Positions 45,600 to 55,265 of a stretch of 64,000 bases of DNA are shown here, piece after piece. Below the pieces are notes generated by a model, which did no database searches, was not told the origin of the DNA, and worked only from the letters and a program-made list of their open reading frames with translations. Made by a program: the position numbers and the translations under genes. This DNA comes from Symbiodinium natans (lineage: Eukaryota > Sar > Dinophyceae > Suessiales > Symbiodiniaceae). The stretch is from assembly GCA_905221605.1 (NCBI GenBank), contig CAJNDS010002306.1, forward strand, positions 242,501 to 306,500, in the 5' to 3' direction. How positions within the stretch are numbered: the stretch's first letter is position 1; each line of letters opens with the position of its first letter.

Positions 45600-45643
45600 G
45601 GTTTAGGGTTTAGGGTTTGGGGTTTAGGGTTTAGGGTTTAGGG
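45600..45643 (+). repeat. Telomere-type array (TTTAGGG)n
   Basis: Six units, one TTTGGGG. Opposite orientation to the array ending 137 bp upstream. Confidence 0.94.
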
Positions 45644-46006
45644 GAACGGACTGAGGGTTGAGGGTTGAGGGGTTAGGGTGACAACTGTGCCATTTCATTA
45701 TTTGGGTTACGGCTCCTGGCAGGTGCATGTAGGTCCATGACATGGATGTTAGGAATGTGGTGCCCATTCCCCTGATCCTTCAGGGGTTTCTTGCGTCTCC
45801 TATAGAACTTCAAGCCCACACGCTTAAGCTTAAACCCCCGAACCCAAACAGCACCTGAGGCTCTAAGCAAGCAGTTTCGCCCTCAATTGGTTGGGGGCTC
45901 GGTGTAGGTCAGACCTTCGCCCCAGCCGAATTGTACGCAGAGGCTCAGTCGTGGCAGACATATTTGCAATTTGTGTCCCTCAAGTTTCTAACGCACACTC
46001 CTTGGA

Positions 46007-46309
46007 GTGCCTGCATATCTGTGTCCATCGCCCTGTGAGCCTCTGCATGCGACACACGTCTCTCCTCTGAAGGAGCAGCTGTGCGCTTATGCAACAAGCC
46101 CACGCCTTGACTCTACCTCTAAGTGTCCGCAAAGTGCCAGCAGTCCGAGACGTTTGCGTGAGCTTGTTTCGTGGCCAAACAACACGATGTGCTTGGAGAA
46201 GGCGTGCGCTGCAAAAATGGAATGCTCACAGGCAAACATGAAGTGGAGTGGCAAGCAACTTGCAGTGCTAGACTGTGATGACATATGCGCGGAAGTTGCC
46301 AGAGAGTGA
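46007..46309 (+). CDS. Candidate ORF, unknown
   Basis: A 100-codon ATG-started frame. The C-terminal third (CAAKMECSQANMKWSGKQLA) is mixed and Cys-containing, ending with an acidic stretch before TGA. Two minus-strand frames overlap. Weak. Confidence 0.2.
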   Translation: MPAYLCPSPCEPLHATHVSPLKEQLCAYATSPRLDSTSKCPQSASSPRRLRELVSWPNNTMCLEKACAAKMECSQANMKWSGKQLAVLDCDDICAEVARE

Positions 46310-46744
46310 CTCCATGCGCGCTGCGCACCATCATTGATCTCCTATACTCGACTTCCATCTGGGACTCTGCTCTGGAGCACGGAGCCTTTGCCTCCGCAGG
46401 GCCCGGCCATCGAACAGCGAGGCCAAGGTCGCTGGGCGGGGCTTGTGAAGAGTCTAAGAATTCTGGAGTAAGAAGAGCTGACTACTCAACAGAACCTTGA
46501 ACCTGCCGTTGTTCCAAGGCTCTGGAGGGGAGGGTGTGCAAACGAGCAAAAGAAGCCTGCATCTAAAGACTGCCCAAATTCGGGAAGCAACACACAACTC
46601 GAAAGTACAACTGTTGTTGGATGGTATCTTGAGTCCTCGGCCCAAAGCACAAGCTTCTGGCAGGCATCCGACAGCAAGAAGAAACCGAAGGCCCCGCGAG
46701 CCCAGCCCCGAGACAGGTCTAAGGAGCTTCGCTGGAAAGCAGCT

Positions 46745-46800
46745 CGGTTTAGGGTTTAGGGTTTACATAGGGTTTAGGGTTTAGAGTTTCGAGTTTGGGG
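46745..46800 (+). repeat. Degenerate telomere-type array (TTTAGGG)n
   Basis: Two short TTTAGGG blocks separated by TTTACATAGGG, with a TTTCGAG tail. Confidence 0.88.
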
Positions 46801-47202
46801 TCAGATGCGTCGGCAGCAGACCCCCTCAACATCCCCAAGCCATAGGTGGCCGCAGGGTTCCCGAGATTGGGGTGAACCAAAATGACACGTTTGCTGGCAC
46901 GCCTGGAAGGCTAATGCAAACACGGCCAACAAACTAGAGCCTCAATGAGGCCAAGGCGGCCAGTTCCAGCTACTCCCTAACTTCGATGGCGAAGTCGGCA
47001 GGGGCCCGAGCTACTTGCACATAACTGATGAGCTAGTCCAGTGCAGCTAGATAATCAGGATGACATGCTCTCACACTCGTCCTGGCTGCTTCGTGTTGCC
47101 TGCCGACCATCCCCGCCCTGCCACAAGGCCTCCACGGCTGAGCAGCAGCCGCCGACTTAGCAGAGCCTGCGCTCGCTCGCAATTCGCATGTTCCGAGCTT
47201 GG

Positions 47203-47226
47203 TGTGTGTGTGTGTGTGTGTGTGTG
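47203..47226 (+). repeat. (GT)n microsatellite
   Basis: Twelve GT units. Confidence 0.93.
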
Positions 47227-47704
47227 TTGTGAGATGTTGTGCGCAGGGCAGTGCGCGCCTGGGGCTAAAGGGCTTGTCGTTTCCTAGTTATCAGAGATCC
47301 CGGACTCAGCGAGATGTGTCACAGTTTTCTGTACTTCATGCCACGGGTCTGCTGTCGTTGCCGCGGCAGTCCTGACGAAAGGCTCGAGGGCCTCTCCGTC
47401 TCCGTTTTGAGGGCAAAGGCGCGAAGCGAAGATCCCTCCCCGAAGCTTCAGGTAGGTCTCGGGGTGTCATTTGGAGCAATATGGGACTGCTGGGCACTTC
47501 CCTGGATTCCTCTCCTCTCCCCCCCTCCTCCCCGGAATCTGGGCTTTGGGAGCCCTGATTCCCAAGTTCGGCCTTGCAAGAGCCGCGACGCTCAGCGCCA
47601 GGTAAGGTATCTTGGAGCTGACCCATCGGTCATCAGCCGGTGCCGTGGCAAAAGGACTGTCACTTAAAGGCTTGGTGCCTGTGGAGTTCGCTGCGAGCTC
47701 TGAT

Positions 47705-47722
47705 CCCCCCCCCCCCCCCCCC
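47705..47722 (+). repeat. Poly-C run (18 C)
   Basis: Immediately upstream of a TTTAGGG array, so C-rich and G-rich tracts face each other. Confidence 0.92.
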
Positions 47723-47731
47723 TACTCTTTG

Positions 47732-47860
47732 GTTAGGGTGTAGGGTTTAGGGTTTAGGGTTTAGGGATGTTTAGGGTTTAGGGTTTAGGGATGTTTAGGG
47801 TTTAGGGTTTAGGGATGGTTTAGGGTTTAGGGTTTAGGGTTTAGGGTTTAGGGTTTAGGG
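47732..47860 (+). repeat. Telomere-type array with TTTAGGGATG higher-order unit
   Basis: Three near-repeats of about 24 bp, each made of TTTAGGG units ending in TTTAGGGATG, then a perfect TTTAGGG block. Confidence 0.95.
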
Positions 47861-47998
47861 TCTGCTGCCGTCGGGGAAAGGTGCATCGAGAAGCGGGAGC
47901 TGGTGTCTTTGGCGCTGGAGCCCCCTGGCGGCGGAGCATGCTGTGCAGCGAGTGGCAATCCCCAAAACGGTGGCAACCCTGCAAATGCTCTTTTCAAG

Positions 47999-48058
47999 GG
48001 GTTTAGGGTTTAGGGTTTAGGGTTTAGGGTTTAGGGTTTAGGGTTTAGGGTTTAGGGT
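47999..48058 (+). repeat. Telomere-type array (TTTAGGG)n
   Basis: Eight perfect units. Confidence 0.96.
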
Positions 48059-48306
48059 GATGACTCTGCTGCTCTTTTCTCAGACGGAGGCTGCTGGCGC
48101 GCAACAGCTCCAAAAACTCCCGGAAGAAGCGTCTCGGCCAGCTTCTCCTACCTGGTTCTCTTCTGGAGAGCTTGGGATTCTGGTGTTCAGGATTCGGGGT
48201 GTTTTTGCAGCCTTGGAGTTGAGTGAGGGTCGCAGAAGCGCTCGACAGGTTTATGGTTGCTTTTTCCATGGCATTTGCCCGAGCGTAGATTTGATACCTC
48301 TAAAGT

Positions 48307-48380
48307 GGGATCTTCCCCTTATGCTAACAGCCCTGAAGCGGGATTATAGTCGGGCTGTTGGTATAAAGGGGAAACTTCCC
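48307..48380. repeat. Long imperfect inverted repeat (27/29-bp arms, 18-bp loop)
   Basis: The arm at 48307-48333 (ending ATGCTAACAGCCC) and the arm at 48352-48380 (starting GGGCTGTTGGTAT) are complementary with a few mismatches. CCTCTAAAGTG is repeated just outside both arms. Confidence 0.88.
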
Positions 48381-48689
48381 AACCTCTAAAGTGCATGTTG
48401 GCCGTGTTAAGAAACGAGGGTAAAGCAAGACAACAGGCACAAAGACAAGAGCCAAGCCTCTTGGATCCCTGTGGGCATGTTCGGATCCAGAACAAATTGT
48501 TTATCAACTTTGCAGAGCCTGAGAGTTACTTGGGGTCGGAGGGTAGAGACGGAAACGGAGATTCGGAGTGCGAAGGTTTGTGGGGGAAGCTGGCTCTTTG
48601 GGAGGATGAGGGTGGGGTAAGCTCATATTTCCCCCATAAGCCCGAGACCCAGGCCTCCAGAATGATTCGAAAAGTCTAACAGAATATTT

Positions 48690-48806
48690 TAGTATACATA
48701 TATATGTATAAATATAAATATAAATATAAATATAAATATAAATATAAATATAAATATAAATATAAATATAGATATAAATATAAATATAAATAAATATATA
48801 TATATA
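48690..48806 (+). repeat. (TATAAA)n microsatellite, left flank of composite island
   Basis: About 15 hexanucleotide TATAAA units, ending in a short TA run directly against the G8 end of the composite island. Confidence 0.95.
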
Positions 48807-48983
48807 GGGGGGGGTGACCATATAGCTCACCCCCCCCCAATGGACCCACCGCGGATGGCAGCCGAGTCCTAGCCAGATCAAGGCAAAAAACAACAAAACA
48901 AGAAACTAACAAAAACCAACAAACCAAAAAAATCCAAAAAAAACAAAAAAACCAAAAAAACCAAAAAAACCAAAAAAACCATC

Positions 48984-49925
48984 ATTTCCAAAACTATGGG
49001 GCTGGGGCCTCCAAAAGATGGTTTTTTTGGTTTTCTCGAGAAAAAGATGGTTTTTTTGGTTCGAAACCATCTTTTTCTCGAGAAAAAGATGGTTTTTGAG
49101 CAGCCGCTCTTCTAAAAACCATCTTTTTCTCGAGAAAAAGATGGTTTTACCAGGACAAGACCTCCAAAAACCATCTTTTTCTCGAGAAAAGGATGGTTTT
49201 ACCAGGACAAGACCTCAAAAAACCATCTTTTCTCGAGAAAAAGATGGTTTTTCCAGGACAAGATCTCCAAAAACCATTTTTTCTCGAGAAAAAGATGGTT
49301 TTTCGAAGAGCGGCTCCTCAAAAACCATCTTTTTCTCGAGAAAAAGATGGTTTCGAACCAAAAAAACCATCTTTTTCTCGAGAAAACCAAAAAAACCATC
49401 TCTTGAAGGCCCCAGCCCCATAGTTTTGGAAAAGATGGTTTTTTTGGTTTTTTTGGTTTTTTTGGTTTTCTCGAGAAAAAGATGGTTTTTTGGTTCGAAA
49501 CCATCTTTTTCTCGAGAAAAAGATTGTTTTGAGCAACCATCCTTCGCAAAACCATCTTTTTCTCGAGAAAAAGATGGTTTTACCAGGAGAAGACCTCCAA
49601 AAACCATCTTTTTCTCGAGAAAAAGATGGTTTTACCAGGACAAGACCTCAAAAAACCATCTTTTTCTCGAGAAAAAGATGGTTTTTCCAGGGTAAGATCT
49701 CTAAAAACCATCTTTTTCTCGAGTAAAAAATGGTTTTTCGAAGAGCGGCTGCTCAAAAACCATCTTTTTCTCGAGAAAAAGATGGTTTCGAACCAAAAAA
49801 ACCATCTTTTTCCTCGAGAAAACCAAAAAAACCATCTTTTGGAGGCCCCAGCCCCATAGTTTTGGAAAAGATGGTTTTTTTGGTTTTTTTGGTTTTTTTG
49901 GTTTTCTCGAGAAAAAGATGGTTAA
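48984..49925. repeat. Higher-order array of CTCGAG-centred palindromes
   Basis: Seventeen CTCGAG sites, mostly inside ACCATCTTTTTCTCGAG and its mirror. Spacing is about 51-52 bp within a block and 41-43 bp at block edges. The pattern repeats with a 435-436 bp period (sites at 49035, 49470, 49906). Linkers such as TTACCAGGACAAGACCTCC recur in order. Each period is itself a large imperfect palindrome, bracketed by inverted CCCCAGCCCCATAGTTTTGG segments. Open frames in both directions arise from the repeat. Confidence 0.96.
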
Positions 49926-51312
49926 GTTTTAGAGGTTTAAGCCTCATGCACTACAGGGTTATAAGGTTCTAATCCTATAGGTATTGCCTTAACCTTTAAC
50001 CCTAAACCTTTAACTTTAAACCCTGCAGGGTTAACCCCGTGAGAAATTTAGAGATAGACCCCGAAAAGACCCTAAACCTTCTTACAGGGTGTAATGGTTT
50101 AAAAACCGATAGGACATGTATACCTTCAGCGCCTGTAGGGTTCAAGCCTTTGAACGTGCTAGACCCCTATAGGGTGCTAAGGTTCTGACCCTAAAGGGTT
50201 TAGGATTAAGGCTTAAATGCCCTCTAGGTTTAAATGCCTAAGTCTTAAACCCCAAACCTTTAAACCTTCATCCTATGGGGTTTGAAGGTCAAGGGTTTAG
50301 GCTTGATTGCCGAGGGCTTTAGGGTCCTGACCCTAGAGGGTTTAGGGTTAAGGAATAGATGCGTAAACCTTAAACCCTTAAGGTTTAAACTCTATGGGCT
50401 TAGGGGGCTTAGGTTTTTTTAAACCCTAAGCCTTTAAACCTTCACACTACAGAGTTTAGAGGTGTTAAGGGTGACAAATTGATTACATACTTAGCTTTAA
50501 ATGCCTGAATCTTAAACCCCAAACCTTTAAACCTTAACCCTATAGGGTTTAAAGGTTAAGGGCTTAGTGTTAATCGCTGTCTTAGGTTTAAATGTCTGAA
50601 TCTTAAACCCTAAAACTTTAAACCTTCACCCTATAGGGTTTAAAGGTTAAGGGTTTGGGTTGAATCGTCAGCTTGGATTTAAATGTCTAAGTAAAGAATC
50701 CTAAACCTTTAAATCTCATCCCTATGGGGTTTAAGGTTAAGGGTTCAATATGAACTGCCGGCATAGGTCTACATACCTAAACCTTAAACTTAAACCCTAA
50801 ACCTTTAAATATCTTAACCCTATAGGGTTTAAAGGTTAGAGGCTTAGCGTAAATTGCCGGAATAGGTTTAAATGCCTAAATCTTAAGCCCGAAACCTTTA
50901 AACCTTAGCCCAACAGGGTTTAAAGGTTAAGGGTTTAAAATTAGTTGCAGGCTTAATTAGGTTTAAATGCCTACATCTTATATCCTAAACCTTTAAAAAT
51001 CTTAACCCTATAGGGTTTAAAGGTTAAGGGCTTGGCTACAGGTTTAAATGGCTAGATATTAAACCCTAAGCCTCTAAACTTTAACCCTACAGGGTTTAAA
51101 GGTTAAGGGTTTAAAATTAGTTGCAGGCTTAGGTTTAAACGCCTACATCTTAAACCCTAAACCTGTAAAAATCTCAACCCGATAGAATTTAAAGGTTAAG
51201 GGCTTAGCTTTAATTACCGGCATAGGTTCAAATGCCTAAATCTTAAACCCTTAACCTTTAAACCTTAACCCTACAGGGTTTAAAGGTTAAGGTTTTTTTT
51301 TTTGCAGGCTTA
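49926..51312. repeat. About 90-bp satellite with palindromic core
   Basis: Eleven or more units, spaced 81-97 bp. Each has AGGTTTAAATGCCTAAATC, then a CTTAAACCCTAAACC segment, then a palindrome around CCCTATAGGG (AACCTTAACCCTATAGGG with mirrored AAAGGTT). The CCCTAAACC part resembles telomere-type heptamers. Confidence 0.93.
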
Positions 51313-51488
51313 GGTTTAAATGCCAACAGAAAGAAAAACCCTCCGTGCGTGTGTGAGAGGGTGAATTAAGGAATACAGTCAAAAATCCGGTCACCGGAAA
51401 ATCACCAGACAGCATAGGTTTTATCGGTATTTGCGGTACTTTTGCAAAGATCAAGGCCCGCGGTGGGTCCATTGGGGGGGGGTGACCA

Positions 51489-51510
51489 TATATATATATA
51501 TATATATATT
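51489..51510. repeat. (TA)n microsatellite, right flank of composite island
   Basis: Eleven TA units, continuing from GTGACCATATA. Confidence 0.95.
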
Positions 51511-51512
51511 AC

Positions 51513-51872
51513 CACCAGATCTGTCCAATTCCACACCGCAGAGCAGAGCTCGATGCCATAGTTCCCAAGCGGCTCCCCTTCAACGGACCCTGAGGTCCAA
51601 AAAGAAGTGAGCCCGTCGAAGGCTGGGATGCCGTATGCCGTGGCCCAGGAATGCCTAGGATGAGAGAATTCTTGGAGGATCTGTGCCCATATTGCGGCCC
51701 AGTATCTCAGGCTTCGTGTCCCCTTGCCATAGCCTCCCTTGCCGGATCTCCATCTACCTTCAGCCTCACCTGTGGACCCGTAAACCTCGGGTAAAACCCA
51801 GGTGCAGCACAGCCCATCCCCCCTTAACAGAGCAACAGCAAGCCGACCAGCTGTCGAAGAAGCGTCCGCCAT
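51513..51872 (-). CDS. Candidate ORF adjoining the composite island, unknown
   Basis: A minus-strand ATG frame starts at 51872 and reads through about 120 residues of mixed composition (GDGLCCTWVLPEVYGSTGEA, later SRNPTLIL-free globular sequence) before entering the TA microsatellite, where it continues as Ile/Tyr repeats to 51402. Only the part before the microsatellite could be genuine. No family recognised. Confidence 0.2.
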
Positions 51873-51939
51873 GCCGACCTCCTTCCGCTCCCTTTCCGAG
51901 GCGCGCTTTTCGTGAGCCTGCGAAGGGCAGCTAGGTAGG

Positions 51940-54900
51940 CCCTTGGGATATTTAATGTTTTCCCTTATGGGTGTTAAGAGGGTTCTATTTAGGAATATGT
52001 TTAAAGGGGGCCTTTCAGGGCCATCCTAGGTAGGGAGGCCCTGGAAGCCTTGCTTGGAGGCCAGCAGCGCGCGCTCATCAAAAGCCAGGCAGAGAGGGGC
52101 GTAAGGTTCATAGAGAGCTTGAACGCAGGAATTCTCTCACCGCCTTGGCGCGAGGTCAGTGCACTCTCAGCACTCCTCCGCCTCGGATCTCTGCCGAAGC
52201 GCTCAGGTAGACGCCGTCGACAGCACGCATCGTGTGTGGCGTGTGTGTGCGAGAGTCAGCACTTCAAAGTGTGAGGTCGGAGGCATTCCAAGCGGATGGA
52301 TTTCACCACTCTCTTCTCCATGGCGCTGGGCCCAGAGCGCGATGGGCTCCCAAGGCTCCAAATGTTATTATAGCCTTCGACAAGAACTTCGGGAAGCCTC
52401 AAACGAGTCCGCTGAGGCACAGGAAGTGCGGCGCGTCTCTGCCGAGCTCCGCAGCCTCGCGGCCGGCGGCGGTGTGGACGTTGAGGCTCAGAGATGCTCA
52501 GAGTCATCAGTATAAGGGCAGGGGGGAGGCCGGGAGGGGGAAGGCAGACCAGGGCCTCTGCTTCGGTATGGCGTGTCTACGACGGATCGATGTGCTCAGT
52601 TTCAGTACTTGCTTGGTTCTCCAAGTGCCACGACTTGCGACTCACTCGTTCATACTGTTCATGCTCAGCGTGTGCAGTGTAAAGCTCTGATGCATTTGGC
52701 AACGCAAAGCTTTCCTCACACAACAAGGGACGGGTCTGGTCGGAGATTTTGAAAGTTCCTCGCCTGCAGAGGCGGCTGCAGCAGAGGCGCGGGACGTCCA
52801 CCAGCAGCTCTCTTCGGCGCGAGGGCCCAGCCGACATGCAGTGGAAACAACGGGTTCTCCATGCCACTCCTGCTTAGAGGGAGAAGTCATCAACACAGCT
52901 CCTGTAGGTATTGTTGTGGAAGCTGCTTCATTGGCCCGCAAGCATGTGCAAGACAAAGATCTGCTGCTGAGCAAGGAGCTTTCGTGCCTGTCTCTCTCAC
53001 AGAACCAGCTTGACCTCCACAGCAGCAGACGGCAGGACTTGAGCCCAAATACACGGCAGGTTATCACATTGCACATCTCGATCAGATGCACGTATGACGC
53101 TGGTTGCTCTGTGCCGCGAGCGTCGATTCATCTGCCACGCAGATCTCGTAGGATTCCCAGCCGGCGAACAACGTTACCTGGTTGGAGGATGAGCCGGGTC
53201 ATTATGACCATCGGTCCCCATCCAGGCTCTCACAGGGTCATGGGCGGCTTGATCCGGCATTGCTGGCTCGAGGCCCAGTGAGCTTTACCAAGGCACTGTG
53301 CCAATCACATCACTTGAAGGCTACAGGGTTCATCAGATGTTTTCAGGTTTGTCTGGGGCGTCTTGCTTTCAAGCCAGCTTTTCTCCTCGGCCTGTCGCCA
53401 TGTCGCCAGGTCCATGCGAGCTCACACTTCAGCCGGCCCCCTCGATGCGTCGAAGACGTGCGACACTGATCAAGCGGATCCTTGCAGAAAAATAACCCGA
53501 CAAGCCCAACCCTCCACCTTAATCCCTTACCTTATCTGCTTATAGCGGTTCTAATACAAAAGTTTCCTACGAAAGCACCCAAAGAACCCCACAATTGTTG
53601 AGGACATGTCCACGCGCTTCGAGCCAGTGCCTCAGCGGCTGCGCGGGTTGGCTAGGGGCCCTGAAATCCCCTGATCCCTACATATCTCCCTCTTCCCTCG
53701 ACCCGAAGAGCTCTTCTCGATACAGCGTGAGTTTCCAGAGTCGACGCCGTCCACGCTGGCGCCACATGTCGAGGCCTACTGGACTGAGCTCCATCCCCCT
53801 GAGCCTGTGCTTTGGCAAAGAAGGGGTCGCGCGGTCACACTCACATTCCGGTACAACTCACGGCTTGGCATGGTTTGGTGAGCATATGCCTTAAAAGTTT
53901 CACCTGAGCTTCCACAAAGGGCAACGCAGGGTCGTCCGGAACCATGGATCGTCACACAATTCATTGAGAAGAAGCCTGGGCAAGCGGATCGAGAGCTCGA
54001 GGGAGGAGCGAGCAGAGGCGGGATTCCTTCGAGACCTTACAGCAGCTAGAACGCCGGGGCCCTGGTTTTGCAGGGGCCTCGCAGCATGTGTTGGACTTCG
54101 GGCAGAAGATTGTGGGCTGAGCATGGCATTTGACGAAAGATCAGGGCTTGCTTGCTGGTTCATCATCCTGATGAATCGGCTTCAAGTTGCAAATTCGATT
54201 CGCATGAACAGGACAGTTGGCTGGAGCTGCACACGCAGAAGTGCCTGCGGATGACGCCTGGCAGGGTAACAGACGTGTGCAGCTGCGCTTGAATCTGGGG
54301 CGATTGAGCGAATCTTGATTTCTAGAGCATGTTACGGGTCAACCATATCAGAGTCGGGTTTCTCGCGCTCAGCTCTCGGAGTCTCACCCGCTCCAGAATG
54401 TAAGAGCGAGACCTTCGGTCGATCTTGGTCCAAGGAGAGATACTGCCAGAAAGGCAATCATCAATGTGCCACAAGTATATTATAGTATAGTAGCCACGTG
54501 TCAGGAGGGCTCCATCTGTACTCTTCCTTTCCAAGCGTCACGGCTTCGAACTTGGCAGTTCAATACCCATCACATGCCGAGACGAGACTGGCCTAAGGAT
54601 CCTGCAAGTATTCTGCAGCTGCTTTCTGCTTTTTTCTGCATCTGCATACTCCTGAATCCTCATCGCTTCGGGTGCTGCCTGCTTGAGGATCGTTTCGTCT
54701 TATGCTAAGGGCCCATGATTCGACGATCCGATATCTGAGTGATGCTAAGTAGTACCCTTGACACGTTTGAGCCCAGGAGGCCTTGCACGATGCCGCTGCC
54801 GAAGCGCTAAGGAGACGTTCAGAATCGAATTGCAGGTTAGAGGTCAGGGGGTCAGGGGGGTTCCATGGGGGGGTTTCTTTTGGTTGGGACCTGATGAAAG

Positions 54901-55100
54901 TTGCTCATATGGCACTTGCAAGAAAGCCACTCAGCTTTCGAAGCCTTTGCATCACCGGTCCCTGACCTCTCTGAGCCCGAAGGGAGCAGCAGAAGCCCTG
55001 AAGGATCACGACTCTTCTGAGGCCAGGCCGAGAGCATCCAGTCTTCTGAGCCAGGGTCCGTTGCCAGGTCCAAAGAACTGTCTGCCTCCGAACACAACCC
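51940..55100. other. Stretch with only weak ORFs
   Basis: The plus frame 52841-53281 (146 codons, METTGSPCHSCLEGEVINTA at its start) and a minus frame 52642-53091 overlap and conflict. Neither is recognised. No repeat of note. Confidence 0.3.
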
Positions 55101-55132
55101 CCCCCTCTGAACACCCTAACATCCCGAAACCC

Positions 55133-55265
55133 TACCCCCCACCCCCACCCCCACCCCCACCCCCACCCCCACGCCCACCCACGCCCACACCCCCACGCCA
55201 CGCCCCCAACCCCCCACCCCCACCCCCACGCCCCCACCCCACCCCCACCCCCCCCACCCACCCCC
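55133..55265 (+). repeat. C-rich (CCCCCA)n tract
   Basis: About 130 bp almost entirely C with A at intervals of about six, followed by ACG triplets at 55273-55300. It makes a poly-Pro frame on + and a Gly/Val/Trp frame on -. Confidence 0.95.

Larger units (their letters stand above)
48807..51487. mobile_element. Composite repeat island bounded by inverted end sequences
   Basis: The left end (48831-48854, CCCCAATGGACCCACCGCGG) is repeated in reverse complement at 51458-51481 (CCGCGGTGGGTCCATTGGGG). Both ends carry GGGGGGGTGACCATATA next to an AT microsatellite. The left end also forms a hairpin (GGGGGGGTGA, loop, TCACCCCCCC). Inside are an A-rich CCAAAAAAA lead-in, the CTCGAG palindrome array, the 90-bp satellite, and a unique tail at 51312-51457. 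No transposase frame was seen, so a non-autonomous element or a repeat nursery are both possible. Confidence 0.6.

Noticed and set aside
49018-49695. A 225-codon ORF and several overlapping ORFs on both strands rich in FSREKDGF-like words
   Set aside because: They are readings of the CTCGAG palindrome array. The array is open in several frames on both strands because of its repeat structure, so this is not evidence of a gene.
49035-49911. CRISPR-like regularity (palindromic units at ~52-bp spacing)
   Set aside because: The intervening segments are themselves repeated in order, the context is eukaryotic, and there are no cas genes or leader. It is a higher-order satellite.
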